A DNA stretch of 64,000 nt from Pegoplata infirma. Taxonomy: Eukaryota; Arthropoda; Insecta; Diptera; Anthomyiidae. Of the stretch, positions 1 through 11,934 are shown piece by piece. The notes beneath the pieces are model-generated. The model saw only the letters and a program-made list of their open reading frames with translations. It searched no databases and was not told where the DNA came from. Each line of letters starts with the position of its first letter. Within the stretch, counting starts at the first letter, position 1. The DNA is taken from positions 8,890,330 through 8,954,329 of the forward strand of contig OY992538.1 in assembly GCA_963921195.1 (NCBI GenBank), in the 5' to 3' direction. The position numbers and the translations under genes were made by a program.

Positions 1-125
1 GTCTAAAAATCGATCGAGGATCATGAATTTATACACTTTATGCGGCCCAAGACCAATATTACGAGGTGTTTAATCAACGAAATGACAAAGTTATATGTAC
101 CTTCTATCACTAGAGTGGAGGGTAT
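1..125 (+). repeat. Dispersed repeat F1, 3' end (cut by window edge)
   Basis: The last ~125 bases match the 3' ends of the copies at 9950-10553 and 11935-12591: a TATATAC block, a line about GACAAAGTTATAT, then the near-palindrome CCTTCTATCACTAGAGTGGAGGG followed by TATA. I see no coding capacity. The rest of the copy lies left of the window. From 126 to 288 I see no feature beyond AT-rich sequence. Confidence 0.6.
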
Positions 126-288
126 ACAAACCGCGATAAAATGTTTGGTAAGTTTTGGTCAAAAATTCTATGTTTACATTTTTAGCCAAATCGGACAAAA
201 TTAACCCGTACCTTTTGGGGGTAAAAATGTTGCCATAAAAAATGTTTCTCTTACAACCCAAAATTTTATTTTTTTCTATTTTTTATTT

Positions 289-1000
289 TATACTCTTCAC
301 CACTCTCTCTTACAGGGTATAATGAGTTTGTGGTGATGTTTGTAACTACCCGACTTACCTTCAAGCATACCGATCGACTCAAAATTACTATCTATCGGTT
401 TAATCACGATACAGGTCGCAATTTTCAATCAATTCACTTGAAATATGAAACTTATTAATTTTTTGGTACAAGGACAACGCCTACTAAAATTGTAAGAAAT
501 CGGTTAATGTTAAGACCTAGCCCCCATACAAACTCCTCCTTTGAATTTGGCTTAAATGACTCTAATAACAGCATTATAAAAGATATCGTTTTAAAATTTA
601 CCAGGTAGTCAAATTTTATATGCACGAATCATCATTCGGAATTTCAAAGAAATCGGGTGTGTCCTTCTTGTAGTCCCCATACAAAACACCTTCCCGATAT
701 TCACATAATTCCCTCAAAATTCATAAACATGCGAAATATAAAAATATAAAATATAAAAATAATAAACACAAAATTAAACGTGTACTTTGGTAACCTAATC
801 AAATATTAATATAACAATTTTTGAAATCGGTCTACATATTCAAATTTCGCCCGATATTCGTTAAATCGGTTGGCAACACAAATAAGGCAGTTACACTCAA
901 ATTTGGTCGTTTCGCGATTTCTGCACATAAATAAAATTAATAACACTGGTGTAGGGTATCATATGGCCAGTCTTGACCGACTATAATTTTCTTAATAGTT
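289..1000 (-). repeat. Dispersed repeat F2, nearly full diverged copy
   Basis: On the minus strand it starts with the AAGAAAATTATAGTCGG / CCGACC hairpin, runs through a line resembling ATACCCTACACCAGTGTT, and ends with a GGGTATAA block near 310. Copies at 10554-11655 and 47721-48530 keep the same order of blocks. It has no open reading frame of note. The class is unassigned: the short terminal hairpin and the absence of a TIR would fit a Helentron/DINE-like element, but that is inference. Confidence 0.5.
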
Positions 1001-1110
1001 TTTATTACTATTAATAGTAATTATTATTTTACTTGATAAGCTTATTAACCGATAAGAACTTTATTTTGGTGGGATAAACCTTTCCACTTTAAAATTGACT
1101 TAGAAAAAAA

Positions 1111-1160
1111 ATTAAACAGTTTTTATAGTTGGACCCAACAAACTATAAAAACTGTTTAAT
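1111..1160. repeat. Perfect 20-bp inverted repeat with 10-base loop
   Basis: The arms 1111-1130 and 1141-1160 are exact reverse complements around the loop GGACCCAACA. A run of T follows. No gene lies next to it, so it is more likely a remnant of a foldback element than a terminator. Confidence 0.7.
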
Positions 1161-1218
1161 ATTTTTTTTTAGTTTTGATAGGCAAGGAGTTAAGTTGAGA
1201 TGTTGCCTTTAATTATAC

Positions 1219-1740
1219 TAGAGATGCGCGCGTGACACGAATTTTTCGTGATTCACGTGATTCACGCGTGAATCACGCGTGATCGTGAGTGAAATTTATT
1301 TTTACTCACGTGATCGTGAGTGCACGTGATTAGAAAAAAATATTTCGTGCGTGAGCGTGCGTGAGTAATTTTTGCTTCGTGAGTTTGCGTGATTGTTTTG
1401 TGCAGTTTAAAACAAAAAACAAGTAAAAAAATCGTAATTTTATTGAATTTAGAGGGTAATTATTACAAAATTGTTTTTTTTTATTATTGTTTTAAGGAAG
1501 TTAAATACTTTTTTTTGCACGAATTCGAAAAAAGTAAAACAAAAATTTGTTAATTTGAATTTCGTGAGTCTTCGTGAGCGTGATTATTTCGTGAGCGTGA
1601 GAAAAATTTTAGTAACTCACGTGAGCGTGCGTGAACGTGAGCAGAAAAAATTATTTCGTGCGTGATCGTGCGTGAGCAATATTTTTATTTCGTGAGCGTG
1701 AGCGTGCGTGAGTCAAAATTCACTCACGCGCCCATCTCTA
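1219..1740. mobile_element. hAT-like MITE, TIR TAGAGATG, CGTGA-rich
   Basis: The ends are TAGAGATGCGCGCGTGA and TCACGCGCCCATCTCTA, and the 522-bp unit is flanked by an exact 8-bp duplication AATTATAC at 1211-1218 and 1741-1748. The TIR fits the hAT terminal consensus YARNG. Both arms are packed with CGTGAGCGTGA/CACGTGA words, and the middle is AT-rich. There is no transposase, so it depends on an enzyme made elsewhere. A larger copy with its own 8-bp duplication lies at 54013-60720. Fragments lie at 18358-18535, 25199-25292 and 46955-47000. Confidence 0.85.
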
Positions 1741-1748
1741 AATTATAC

Positions 1749-2689
1749 ATATTCACAAAAAATAATTTATTATTCCAATCCTTGAAATCTTTATCGTGTT
1801 CTAAAATGTATAAAAAACAGCTAAAAATGTTTTTTTTTTTTTGTATTTTTATGTAATGTGGAATGTACTAAAATTTTTCGGGTGTTTTTACATTTTCTTT
1901 CATAATCGATCACTGATCAATAATATATTTACTATATGGGGTCCTAGACCAATATTTCAATGAGTTACAACAAACAAAGAAAATTACAAAGAAAATTAAG
2001 ATTTTCCATGAAATCGCCGTTCGGATAATAAACAATTATTTTATATTTATTAAATAGTCTTGACAATGGAATTTGACATATTTGACAAAAATCGTGTCGA
2101 CTAAGTCTTGTAAAACTGACCAGCTTAAATTTATTTAAAACAGAAAAATAATTTTCCTGAAAATTATTCTATGAGAATATCAAAGTTTTAATTACTAAAC
2201 CAAATAATGACCTCGAGCTAGAATAAACCTACTCAAAATATCATATTAAAGATTTTTATTCTTTCCCTTGTATCAAGAAAAAACAATTTTTGTAACGTCC
2301 CTTTCTGTGGGCGTCATTTTATTTTACTACATGTTATGAATTTTAATTCTCTAATTTACAAATGTTTCACAATTTTTTGCCCTTTAGTGTACTGAAACAA
2401 AATAATACCCCAATACAATAACTGTAACTGCCAATTATGCATTTTACAAAGAGGGCAGGGTAAATACAATCAATGCATGTGTCTGCTTGCATGTTGTAAT
2501 TGGGGTGCCTTTTAAAAAAGAATTTGTTATAAAATTCACCCAAAAGACATTAAACAGTGGTATTTTTGCTAAATATTTACCCACATGGACATGGTTTTTT
2601 GGTTGTGGGGGTTAATGGAAAAGTGACGCGAATACAAATGAGTTATCATATTGTACACACAGCCAATCCTTTTCAAATGACAACCTCAC
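1749..2689. other. Intergenic, no gene seen
   Basis: AT-rich DNA without a convincing coding frame. Bases about 1900-1985 hold a decayed piece of repeat F1 (GATCAATAATATATTTACTATATGG type). The rest gives no recognisable feature. Confidence 0.5.
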
Positions 2690-3053
2690 CCTCTGTCCAG
2701 AAAGGACTTGGTGACCCCTGTTTTTTTGACAAACGAGGCCCTGTCGACCGATCTTAGGCGGTATAACCTTAACAACCGCACAGAGGAAATTCTGTTGCCA
2801 ACCTGGAGTGTCAGCAAACCCTGAATGGCCAAAGTGCGTCTCAGGAAGTAGGAGATCGCGAATACTGGATCCTCTGAAACACTGGCTCCAAACACAGCAC
2901 GTTTGGGTGCTTAGATAGCAGCCCTATCACCAAACTAGGGAACGAAGGCTAGCAACCTACGTTTCTGAACTCAAATTGCTAACGAATCGCTAAAAATAAG
3001 GCGCCCTATGCTCCAGTGGGAGTTAAAGGAACATATATATATATATATATATG
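2690..3053 (+). repeat. Possible 3' tail of a non-LTR retrotransposon
   Basis: This block has clearly higher GC than its surroundings and ends in GTGGGAGTTAAAGGAAC followed by (AT)n at 3033-3051, the kind of simple-repeat tail left by some non-LTR elements (LOA/I-like groups). No reverse transcriptase remains. Stop codons break every frame. The assignment is a guess from base composition and tail form. Confidence 0.3.
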
Positions 3054-3281
3054 GACATGGTTTTAATCCATGTAGCCCAATGTTGACAATGAAAATGTCG
3101 CAACAAAACGATGTCATATTTAAAAAAAAAAAAAAAATATTGAAAAAACTAGCCAGCAGAAACTTTTCTAAACTAGAAACAGCTTTTGGAAAGGAATCAC
3201 GTGTCAAAGATCACATCCAAGCCACCTGAACTGATGCATGATTCCTCTAGGTGATGACACAGTTAAGAGCACTATTTGGTA

Positions 3282-4171
3282 CACTCAAAAAAAAAAAAAC
3301 TGTAATGTTAGCAAAAAAAGCTTGTAAACCTACAAGAAAATTTGCTGATTTTGAACCCACAATTTTTTTGCTAAAGTTAGCAAAAATGTTTTGCCAATAA
3401 TTAGTTAACTAATTTTTTTTTTTTTGAACTTAGTTCATACACATCTGAGGACCCCATTGGGTTCGGACCCGATAGGTCCAGACCCCGATGGGCCTAGACC
3501 CAGTTGGGTTCCTTTTAAATCGTCATACTTTTTGATCCAAAATTTGTGTCCGTTTCGCTCCACCTTGCTTAGTTTTTGAGATACGTGATTATAGGGGACC
3601 ACTGGGGTCTTGAGATTAAAAAAACTCGACAACTTCAATAATATAACTCGGGGAGCTTTTGACTATTTTGCGGTCTTGTTCTACGTGTTGAGAGCTACAA
3701 AAATGCTTTTGGACTTTTTGTTGTGTCGGCAATATTCACCGAGATATGAGCATTTTAAAATTTTCGGGAATGCTAACTTTTTTGGATCCAAAGTTAGGGC
3801 CCATTAGGGTCCACACATGTGAAGAGGACCGGCGATACTATGAAGATTCTAAGAACCAAAAATGGCCTCCATTTTGCTCTATCTGGCTTAGTTTCCGAGA
3901 TAGCGCCATTTTAAGTTTTCTGAAAATAAAAAAAAAATTACCATTTATTTTGCTAATATTAGCAAAAAATCTTGTAAAAATGTTGTCAACTCAATTTCAA
4001 ATTTAGCAAAAGAAATTAGTTCAAAGTTTGTTTAAAATTGCTAATGTGCTAAATGAAGTTTACAAGAATTTTTTGCTAACATGCTAATCTCAACTAAAAA
4101 TTTTCTAAAAGTTAGCTAACTAGCGTTAGCAAAAAAAAATTAGTAAATCTACTAACGTATTTTTTTGAGTG
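3282..4171. mobile_element. TA-flanked foldback element, CACTCAAAA end, GCTAAC-type core
   Basis: It opens CACTCAAAAAAA and closes TTTTTTTGAGTG, with TA on both sides (3280-3281, 4172-4173). The arms are made of variants of TTAGCAAAAA and GCTAAC arranged as inverted repeats. The middle (about 3430-3900) is different sequence, including repeated GGGTCC/GGACCC words, and may be a second insertion. It codes for nothing recognisable. Confidence 0.65.
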
Positions 4172-5099
4172 TAGCACTGAAAAAGCGTTATCAAAATGCA
4201 GTGAAATATGTGCCTTTTCAGCGCGGATTTAAGCATTTTTCGTATCATTCTTTCGTTATAATTTAATAAGTTTTATAAAAAAAAAATCTTGACAAAAAAT
4301 TTAAATTAAATTTATTTGTTTATTAAATTTATTCATTTATTCATTAAATTAGTTAGTTATTTAAGTAAATTTAGAATAGTAAAATAATTTTCTCGAAAAT
4401 TATTCTATATAAATATCATAATTTTAATTAGTAAAGGAAAAATTACCTCGAGCCTGAATAATCCTACTGACAATATAATATTTAAATTCAAAGGTCGTTT
4501 AAAACTTTTTTTAATAAAAATTACTCAAAATTTAATCAGAAATTTTTATTCAGAGTTTAAGGCCGCTGTTCCAAAAAAAGTAATTCACAAAAAAAATGTG
4601 AATGTGAAAATTTCCGAATTTTTTTGGTGTTCTAGATTTCACTTCCGATTTTTTTTTTCGTTTTGTTTCACATAAATAAAATTTAGTGAAAGTAAAACGA
4701 ATGCACTATTTTCCTCATAATTTTTTAATTTTTAATTATTTGATTTCAACTTCAAATGAAAACGTGAACAACAAAACAATAAACTCGATTTCATGTCACT
4801 CGAAAAATTTCATGTGAATTGAAAAGTTGTGAAAAACAGAACAGAGGACTAAAACTGTTTGTGGGTGTGAAAAACACACATTACCAATGTCCTTTAACGC
4901 CTGTTTTTAAAAACGTGAATTCAAGTTGAACCTGATCCGAAATTGACGGTTTTGGCGGCAATGAGGCTAAAAAACTTTGCGGTCGATATAGCGATGTCCG
5001 TCCGTCTGTCCGTCCGGCCGTCTGTCCATCATTCCAAATTTTAAAAGGAATCCTTCTGGTAGTCCCCATACAAACCACCCTCCCGATATTCACATAACT
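4172..5099. other. Intergenic, decayed repeat pieces
   Basis: AT-rich. Around 4960-5099 a chimera of F1/F2 fragments is seen: a GTCCGTCCGTCTGTCC block, then AGTCCCCATACAAACCACC and GATATTCACATAA, which belong to F2. No coding frame is convincing. Confidence 0.45.
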
Positions 5100-7152
5100 A
5101 GCTGTTTCGCACCCGGCGTTGCCCGGGTTGAAAAAAATATTATATAATGAATAACAGTTTGTAATGCCCTATGGTTGCATTCTCGGTTAGCACTCCATCT
5201 GGTGAAAATTTCAATTTCGCATTACTTTACACCACCTCTGTCCGATCGCGCGCTGATATGACCCTTTATTCCCGCCTTGTTTAGTACTCGACGTTTAAGC
5301 GTGATAAACGAATAGGCAGAAATATATTTCAATATATTATAAATGGGTGTGGAAATTTACGTCCCTTTGTTCGATCGCACACTGATATGGGCCCGCATCT
5401 GTTAGTCATTTATTAAAAATTGGCTCAGCCGTTTTTGCGTGATTGCGGAACTGGCAAAAATACACGCCTTTGCCCAATCACGCGCTAATATGGCATATTG
5501 TTCCCGCCTCGGTTAGTAAGTACTATATGTGTTGAAATTTTGTTAAAATCAGTTAAGGCGATTAAGCGTAATTACGGAACAGACAGAAAATAACTTTCAG
5601 TGTGGTGCAAAGGGGCGTGACAACTTACGCCCCGTGGTCTAAACAAGCTCTATTATGGTTTATTATTCCCGTTTCGAAAGTACTATATGTGGTGAAAAAT
5701 CCATTAAAATTGGTTAAGCCGTTTAAGCTTGATTGTGGGACAGGCAACTTTCAATGTAATACAAAATAGCGTGGGTCCCCTTTGTCAAACCACACTCTTT
5801 TGTAGCCTATAGTTCCTGCCTCGGTTAGTACAATCTGCTGTGGAAATTTCTTCAAAATCAGTTAAGCCGAATAAGCGTGATTGCGAAAAAGGCAGAAAGG
5901 AGGTGCAATAAATTTAACAGGGTGTGTTATTTTATGCCCCTTTGTCCGATCGCTCATTTTATGTTCTATAGTTCCCGCCTCGTTTAGTACTATCTGTGAC
6001 GAAAATTTCATCTTAATTGATTCAGCCGTTGATGCGTAATTGCGGAACTAACAGAAACAACTTTTAGTATAGTACAAAAGAGCGATGCAACTAATGCCTC
6101 TTTGTCCAAACGCGCTTTATTATGGCAGTCAAAAATAATTTGAAATTAATACAAAGAGCGGCATTTTAAAACGCGTTTGCCCAATAACGTGCTGATATGG
6201 CATATTGTTCCCGCTTCGGTTAGTACTATCTGTGTTGAAAATTGCAATAAAATCTGTTCAGACGTTTAAGAGTAATTACCGAACTGGCAGAAATAAATTT
6301 CAATTTAATAAAAAGGGGCATGGACTTTTACGCCCATCCGTCAGAGCGCCCTCCTATTATAACCTATAGTGCCCGTCTGGGTTAGTACTATGTGTGGTGA
6401 AATTTTCATTAAAATCGGTTCAGACGTTTAAGTGTGATTACGGAACAGATAGAAATACCTTTCAATGAAGTACAAAGGGGCGTGGCATTTTCGCCTCTTT
6501 GTGTGATCGCCGCCCTATTATGAACTATATTTCCCGCTTGGATTAGTAGTATGTGGTGAAAATTTTTTTAAAATCGGTTCAGCCGTTTAAGTGTAATTGC
6601 TGAAAAGGCAGAAATAATGTTCAATATAATACAAAGGGGCGTGGCATTTTACGCCCACTTGGCAGATCGGTCTCTCTTATGGCCTATAGTTCCCGTCTCG
6701 GTTAGTACTATCTGTGGTGAAGATTTAATGTAAATCGGTACAGACAGACAGAAAAACCAAAGAATGCCACACCCCTTTGTAAGGATCATATATTTACAAA
6801 AAGTGGGTGTAAAAAGAGGCGTGGCTTCCAATCAAGATGCGGGATGGCATATATTTCCTTGCAAAAACGCCCTATTAGTATGCCAAATTGCATGTTTATC
6901 GGTAACAAACATCCAAATATAGTACAACAACCAAATATATTGAAAAATCGGAAATTCACAAAAAGTGGGCGTAAAAGAGGCGGGGCATCCAATCGAGATG
7001 CCATTGGTGCCAATTTTCATTCCAGGAAACGTACTATCTACATGCCAAATTTCATTTGAATCGGTTCAGTAGTTTTTTTCTGAAAGCGACACAAACAAAC
7101 AAACAAACTAACATGTCATTTTTATATATATATAAGGATAAGGATAAGGATA
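5100..7152 (+). repeat. Degenerate ~150-bp tandem array ending in an AAGGAT tail
   Basis: About eleven diverged units, spaced roughly 80-240 bases and mostly near 150, each carry a version of TTCCCGCCTCGGTTAGTACT, then ATTAAAATCGGTTCAGCCGT and GGCAGAAAT. The block opens with a GC-rich CACCCGGCGTTGCCCGGG palindrome at 5111-5128 and ends with CAAACAAACAAACAAAC, then TATATATATA and three AAGGAT units. Such a tail suggests the 3' end of an RTE-like non-LTR element. No reverse transcriptase is left. The class is inference. Confidence 0.5.
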
Positions 7153-7846
7153 ATTCAAGAAAGATATTTTAAATATATAAAGTGGAATGTTAAAGAAAAC
7201 AAACAACCAATATATTGTAAAATGTCGAATTTATAAAAAAGGTGGGCGTAAAGCCACTATTGCATTCCAGAAAACTCACTGTATGCCAAATTCCTTTTGA
7301 ATTCGTTACATCGTTTTGGCGTGAAAACGGCTTAAACTAACAAAAAGTGGGCGTAAAAAAGGCGGGGCATCGAATCCGAATGCGGTAAGGCCTATATTCA
7401 CTTCCACAAAAATTGCTATATGTATCCCATGTGAATTGGTAACAATCAACCAAATATTGTAACAAACAGGCAAATGTATTGAAAAGCCTTGAATTTACAA
7501 AAGTGGGCGTAAAAGAGGCGTGGCTTCCAATCAAGATGCGGGATGGCAAATTTCATGGTAATCGGTAAGAAACATTCAAATATAGTAACAAACATCCAAA
7601 TACAGTAACAAACATCCAAATATATTAAAAAATCTGAAATTCACAAAAAGTGGGCGTAAAAGGGGGCGGGGCATCCAATCGAGATGCCATTGGTCGCATT
7701 TTTCATTCCAGAAAATTCTCTATCTACATGCCAAATTTCATTTGAATCGGTTCAGTAGTTTTTTTCTGAAAGCGACACAAACAAACAAACATACAAACAA
7801 ACAAACAAACTAACATGTCATTTTTATATACATATATATAAGGATT
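7153..7846 (+). repeat. Second copy of the CAAACAAAC/AAGGAT-tailed repeat
   Basis: It repeats the last part of the block at 6640-7152: two or three passages of AAAAGTGGGCGTAAAAGAGG followed by GGGGCATCCAATCGAGATGCC, then the CAAACAAAC run and TATATATAAGGAT. It is non-coding and likely a 5'-truncated copy of the same element. Confidence 0.5.
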
Positions 7847-7896
7847 CCCACAAAAATCATAAAAATGTAAATATTTGATAAAAATTTTATTTTTAG

Positions 7897-8188
7897 TTAT
7901 TAAACGTGTACTTTAGTAACCTAATCGAATCGGAATATAATTGGACCATTTTTGGACTTAGTCCCCCATATAAAAATTTCGACCGATATTCAGTTAAATC
8001 GGTCAATTGGCAAAAAAATAAACTAATTCCACTAAAATTTGATCTGTGTATGTTTTCTACACTAAATAAAGATCTAACAAAAGGCAGATCCGATCGGTCC
8101 ATGTTTGGACTTAAGACCCATTTTCCGAAAAACACTGGTGTAGGGTATCATATGGTCGATCTTGACCGACTATAACTTTCTTACTTGT
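7897..8188 (-). repeat. Dispersed repeat F2, truncated copy
   Basis: Read on the minus strand it starts ACAAGTAAGAAAGTTATAG with the GTCGGTCAAGATCGACC hairpin, followed by the ACCCTACACCAGTG line. It stops after about 290 bases. From 8189 to 8618 only AT-rich sequence is seen. Confidence 0.5.
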
Positions 8189-8618
8189 TTTTTTAATAGT
8201 TTCGAGTGGTAAGACTACAATAATTTTTGCATTCCAAATCTTTAAAAGTGCCTCTAAACTTCTTTTGACTTTATTAGTCTACAATTTTTTAAGAGGGCTT
8301 CACTAAAAATTTTCCTAGGGTTTTCTTAACTTAAAAAAACCCCTTTAAAACAAATTGTATTGCTTCAATTACTGTGCAATATTCAGCTTTTATAATCAAA
8401 TATAAACTCAATTTTCTATATTATCAAAAAAAATTGAAAATTTTCTGTTGTTGCTGTTGCAATTTTACTTTGATCAAATCTCACCCACAAAGAACTCAAA
8501 ACTGTTAATTTGAAATCAAAGCAAAATTTATGTAACAAATCAAACATGTGTATGAAAACAGTAGAGTCTCTACAAAATGAATAATGGTAGTCAGCGAAAA
8601 TGCTTTCATCGGTTTTTC

Positions 8619-8880
8619 CTACACAAAAAAATATTTACTAATGAAGGATATAAATAGTATTTGTGAACAAATACATAAAAAGCTACGAACTTTTTCATTA
8701 AATCTTTGAACTTTTTCATAGTATTTATGAAAAAATGTTAAATATATCTTAAATTCAACATATTATGATTTATTCATAAACTTCGAAAAAGTTTATAAAT
8801 ATTATGAAAAAGTTAATATATTTTTATCAATTTGTTCATAATACTATGAAAGTCTTTCATTGGCAATCTTTTTCGTGTGT
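8619..8880. mobile_element. Palindromic MITE with TTCATAGTATTTATGAA core
   Basis: The ends CTACACAAAAAAA and TTTTTCGTGTGTAG are near reverse complements, and the body is an imperfect long palindrome built of TTTTTCATAGTATTTATGAA-like words. A second, independent copy sits at 43051-43312 inside an ARMC3 intron. It has no coding capacity. I could not fix a target duplication. Confidence 0.55.
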
Positions 8881-9045
8881 AGAAAAATTGACAATTTTAC
8901 ACAATTTTCGTTTTAAGAGAAATTTTTTCTAAAGAAAAGTGTCGTCCACTTTTGCAATACTTTATTGTAAAACTGCAGATTCACATGGTAACTTACACAT
9001 TTACAATAAATGAAGTTTTATAGATACATAGATACATATGTGTAT

Positions 9046-9319
9046 TAGGGTGGCACCAACGATAACTTAAAAAAAAAACAGTCTTGACATGCAATTTCAA
9101 TATTTTTTTTGAAGTCTCATTAAAAAATTATCCGATCAAATTGATTTTTTTTTGTCGTTAATAAGCTTATCAAGTAAAATAATAAAAATAAAAAATTCGT
9201 CTGATTCTGTGAAATTCTGAAAATTAAAAAAAAAAAATTTTTTTTAAAACCTAAAATTTTAAAAAAATGTGGGTACCCGACGAAATTTGAATGAAAAAGT
9301 AATTTTTCGTGCCACCCTA
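9046..9319. mobile_element. hAT-like MITE, TIR TAGGGTGGCA
   Basis: The 274-bp unit starts TAGGGTGGCACCAACG and ends CGTGCCACCCTA. The exact 8-bp duplication ATGTGTAT lies at 9038-9045 and 9320-9327. The TIR fits the hAT YARNG form and is related to, but shorter than, the TAGGGTGGCTCG end at 49243-50971. The interior is AT-rich and non-coding. Confidence 0.85.
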
Positions 9320-9650
9320 ATGTGTATGTATGTTTTTATTGTATATGTGGTTTATGCCATTTGTTCTTTCATAATACATATTTAAGCGTATGTGTATGAA
9401 TGAGTGTTTGTGTGTCTATATATGTTTATGATATATGTATGTTTATGATATAAAATCGAAAATCAAATCTATTGCCACTCAACTAACTCAACAACAACAG
9501 CAGCAGCAACACCACATCACTCTTATGGTTGGGTACCTAGGTTACATACAGTAATTGTTATCCATTACACCTAGAATACTATAATTTAAATAATTAAGGT
9601 AAAACTTATTTTCATAAATTGTATCATGTAAAAAACTAGTAACAAAATTA

Positions 9651-9945
9651 TAGTCAGTCAATACCGACCATATTATACCTTACAGTAGTGTTTATCGGAA
9701 AATGGATCCCAAGTCCAAACATGGACCGATTGGATCTATCTTTTGTTAGATCTTTTATTAGTGTAGAAATCACACACATACAAAATTTGAACGAAATTGA
9801 CTTATTTTGGTTGTTATAAAACGATTTGACTGAGTATCATTCAAAATTTTTATATGGGGAGTGAGTCCAAAAATGGCCCAAATATAATAAGATTTAATAA
9901 GATTACCAAAGTACACGTTGAACATCTACAAAAAAAAAATTGAAT
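9651..9945 (+). repeat. Dispersed repeat F2, truncated copy
   Basis: It begins with the TATAGTCAGTCAATACCGACC hairpin, then the CCCAAGTCCAAACATGGACC line, and stops about 300 bases later where an F1 copy begins. Between 9320 and 9650 there are only short simple repeats (TGTATATG words, CAACAACAGCAGCAGC). Confidence 0.5.
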
Positions 9946-9949
9946 TAAA

Positions 9950-10553
9950 ACAAGTAAAAAAAGTTAAATTCGGCCTTGCCGAATGTAGTGATACCCTCCA
10001 CAATTACAAAAAGATTATTGCAAAAAACTTTATTTAAAGGGAAATTACTTTTGAAAAAAAAACAAAAATTTTTGGAAAAAAATTTCGGCGAAAATTTTTT
10101 TTAAAAAAAAAAACTCCGCGAGTTTTTTCTTTTTTTGTTAAAAAAATGTTCTTACTTGTTTAAATATGTTCTTACGTGTTTAAATACCATAAATTATGTT
10201 CACACATGTCAACCAGCAGCCGAATTGAAACATTTTGTCTTTTTAGGTTATGTCGAATGTACTAACATTTTTGAGGTGTCCTTACATTTTCGTTCATAAC
10301 TTTTGAACCGCTGAACCGATATCGTTCAAAAGCAATACCAAACTTCTCGGGAGAACTTCAGTCATCTCCGTGTAATATTTTGGCCCTGATCACCATTTCC
10401 ACAGACAGACAGACGGACATCGCTAGAATGTCTTAAAATCGATCGGGGACCTTGAATATATATACTTTATGTGGTCCCAGACCGATATTTCGATGAGTTA
10501 CAAACGGAATGACAAACTTATATATACCCTCTATCACTAGAGTGGAGGGTATA
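9950..10553 (+). repeat. Dispersed repeat F1, full-length copy
   Basis: It starts ACAAGTAAAAAAAG followed by the hairpin TTCGGCCTTGCCGAA and ATACCCTCCAC. It ends with an ACAGACGGACATCG block, then TATATACCCTC, and CTATCACTAGAGTGGAGGG closing in TATA. The copy at 11935-12591 has the same borders in the other orientation. No TIR and no clear target duplication are seen. Short end hairpins without TIR would fit a Helitron/Helentron relative. It is non-coding. Confidence 0.6.
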
Positions 10554-11655
10554 ACAAGTAAGAAAATTTTGTCAAGACCGACCATATAATACCCAACACC
10601 AGTGTTTCCCGGAATATGGGTCCCAAGTCCAAACATAGACCAATTGGGTCTAGCTTTTGTCAAATCTTTAATAAATGTAGAAAAATCTCACAACACAAAT
10701 TTTAGTGAAAACGGGTTCTATAGCCCTGTTTTTTGCAGACCGGATTAAGATTAGGATTAACTTTATTTAGTTAAAAAATGGGTAAAATCAAGTCCAGATT
10801 TTTTTTTTATAATTTTTTTCTGAAATAACATACAATTAGTAAATATAAACAGAAAAACAAATAAAGCGTTGTCCAAAATGTAAAGAATGAAAAATAAATT
10901 TAGTTAAATCCCAGGATTAACTCAGATTTACCTATACCATTTTAGATTTTGGACAACGCTTAATTTTTGTTCCTGTTTATATTAACTAATTGGATGTAGA
11001 TTCAGAAAAAAAATATAAAAAAAATGTCTGCACTTGATTTGACCCATTTTTTAACTAAAAAGAGTTAATCCTAATCTTAATCCGGTCTGCAAAAAACAAG
11101 CCTTATATGTTGCCAATAAACCGCTTTAAGTGAATATCGGACATTTTTCATAGGGGGCCTAAGTCCAAAAATGGTGTGATTGGGTTATTAAAGTACTCGT
11201 TAAACAGACACAAATAAAATTTAAATAAAATATTTTGGATTTTCATGAAGTTTTATAGAATTATGTGACTATCGGGAGACTGTTTTGTAAGGGAGCTACT
11301 AGAAGAACTGGTTCTATTCCAATAAAATTGGGAATGGTGATTTGTGAGTACAAAACACGATTAAACTTCAAAAGGATACCCATTATAATACGGTTGTTAG
11401 GGTCATTTAACCAATATTTAAAGGGGACATTTGTATGGGGGCTAGGTCAAAACATGAACCGATGATTTCCAATTTCAATAGCGATCGTCCTTGGGTCTAC
11501 TGAAACTTAAGTTTCATATTTCAAAATTGCGGCCTCTATCGTGCGCACAACGATTACATGGACGGACGGACAGTGGATCCAGGACCAATATTTGGGGAAG
11601 TCACAAACATCAGCACAAACTCATTATACCCTGTACCACAGAGCACAGAGGTAAA
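10554..11655 (+). repeat. Dispersed repeat F2, long copy, interrupted by a MITE
   Basis: It begins ACAAGTAAGAAAATTTTG with the GTCAAGACCGAC hairpin and ends near TTATACCCTGTACCACAGAG. A MITE is inserted at about 10723-11102: removing it rejoins text that matches the uninterrupted copy at 47721-48530. It abuts F1 end to end at 10553. No coding frame is present. Confidence 0.6.
10723..11102. mobile_element. MITE with ~40-bp TIR (GCAGACCGGATTAAG)
   Basis: The two ends TTTTTTGCAGACCGGATTAAG and its reverse complement continue as near-perfect inverted repeats for about 40 bases through AATCCTAATCT/AGATTAGGATT. The flanks show TATA on the left (10719-10722) and TATA on the right (about 11104-11107), giving a short duplication. 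It sits inside F2, so it is younger than that copy. It is non-coding. Confidence 0.65.
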
Positions 11656-11934
11656 AACCGGCCAAAACTAAAAAAAAAAATTTTTTTTATTTTTTTCCAA
11701 ATTGATGCCAAACAAGAGCTACCACTTCAAAACATGCGATTACAAAGTTTTGTGCCAATCCCTTGACTAGTTTAGGTTTTATAACGAAGCAAAGTTGAGT
11801 AATTGTATTTACTATTTTTTCAATTTAAAAGTTGTGATTTGCAACTTTGAAATCCAAGTAGGCTGTAAACTTAAAAAAATTTTTTTTGTCTTGAAATTGA
11901 TATATTTTGAAAACTTAGCATTTTTATACCCTCC

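Noticed and set aside
1471..1856. Two short plus-strand frames in the CGTGA-rich MITE
   Set aside because: The peptides (VSVRERE words) are translations of the CGTGAG repeats.
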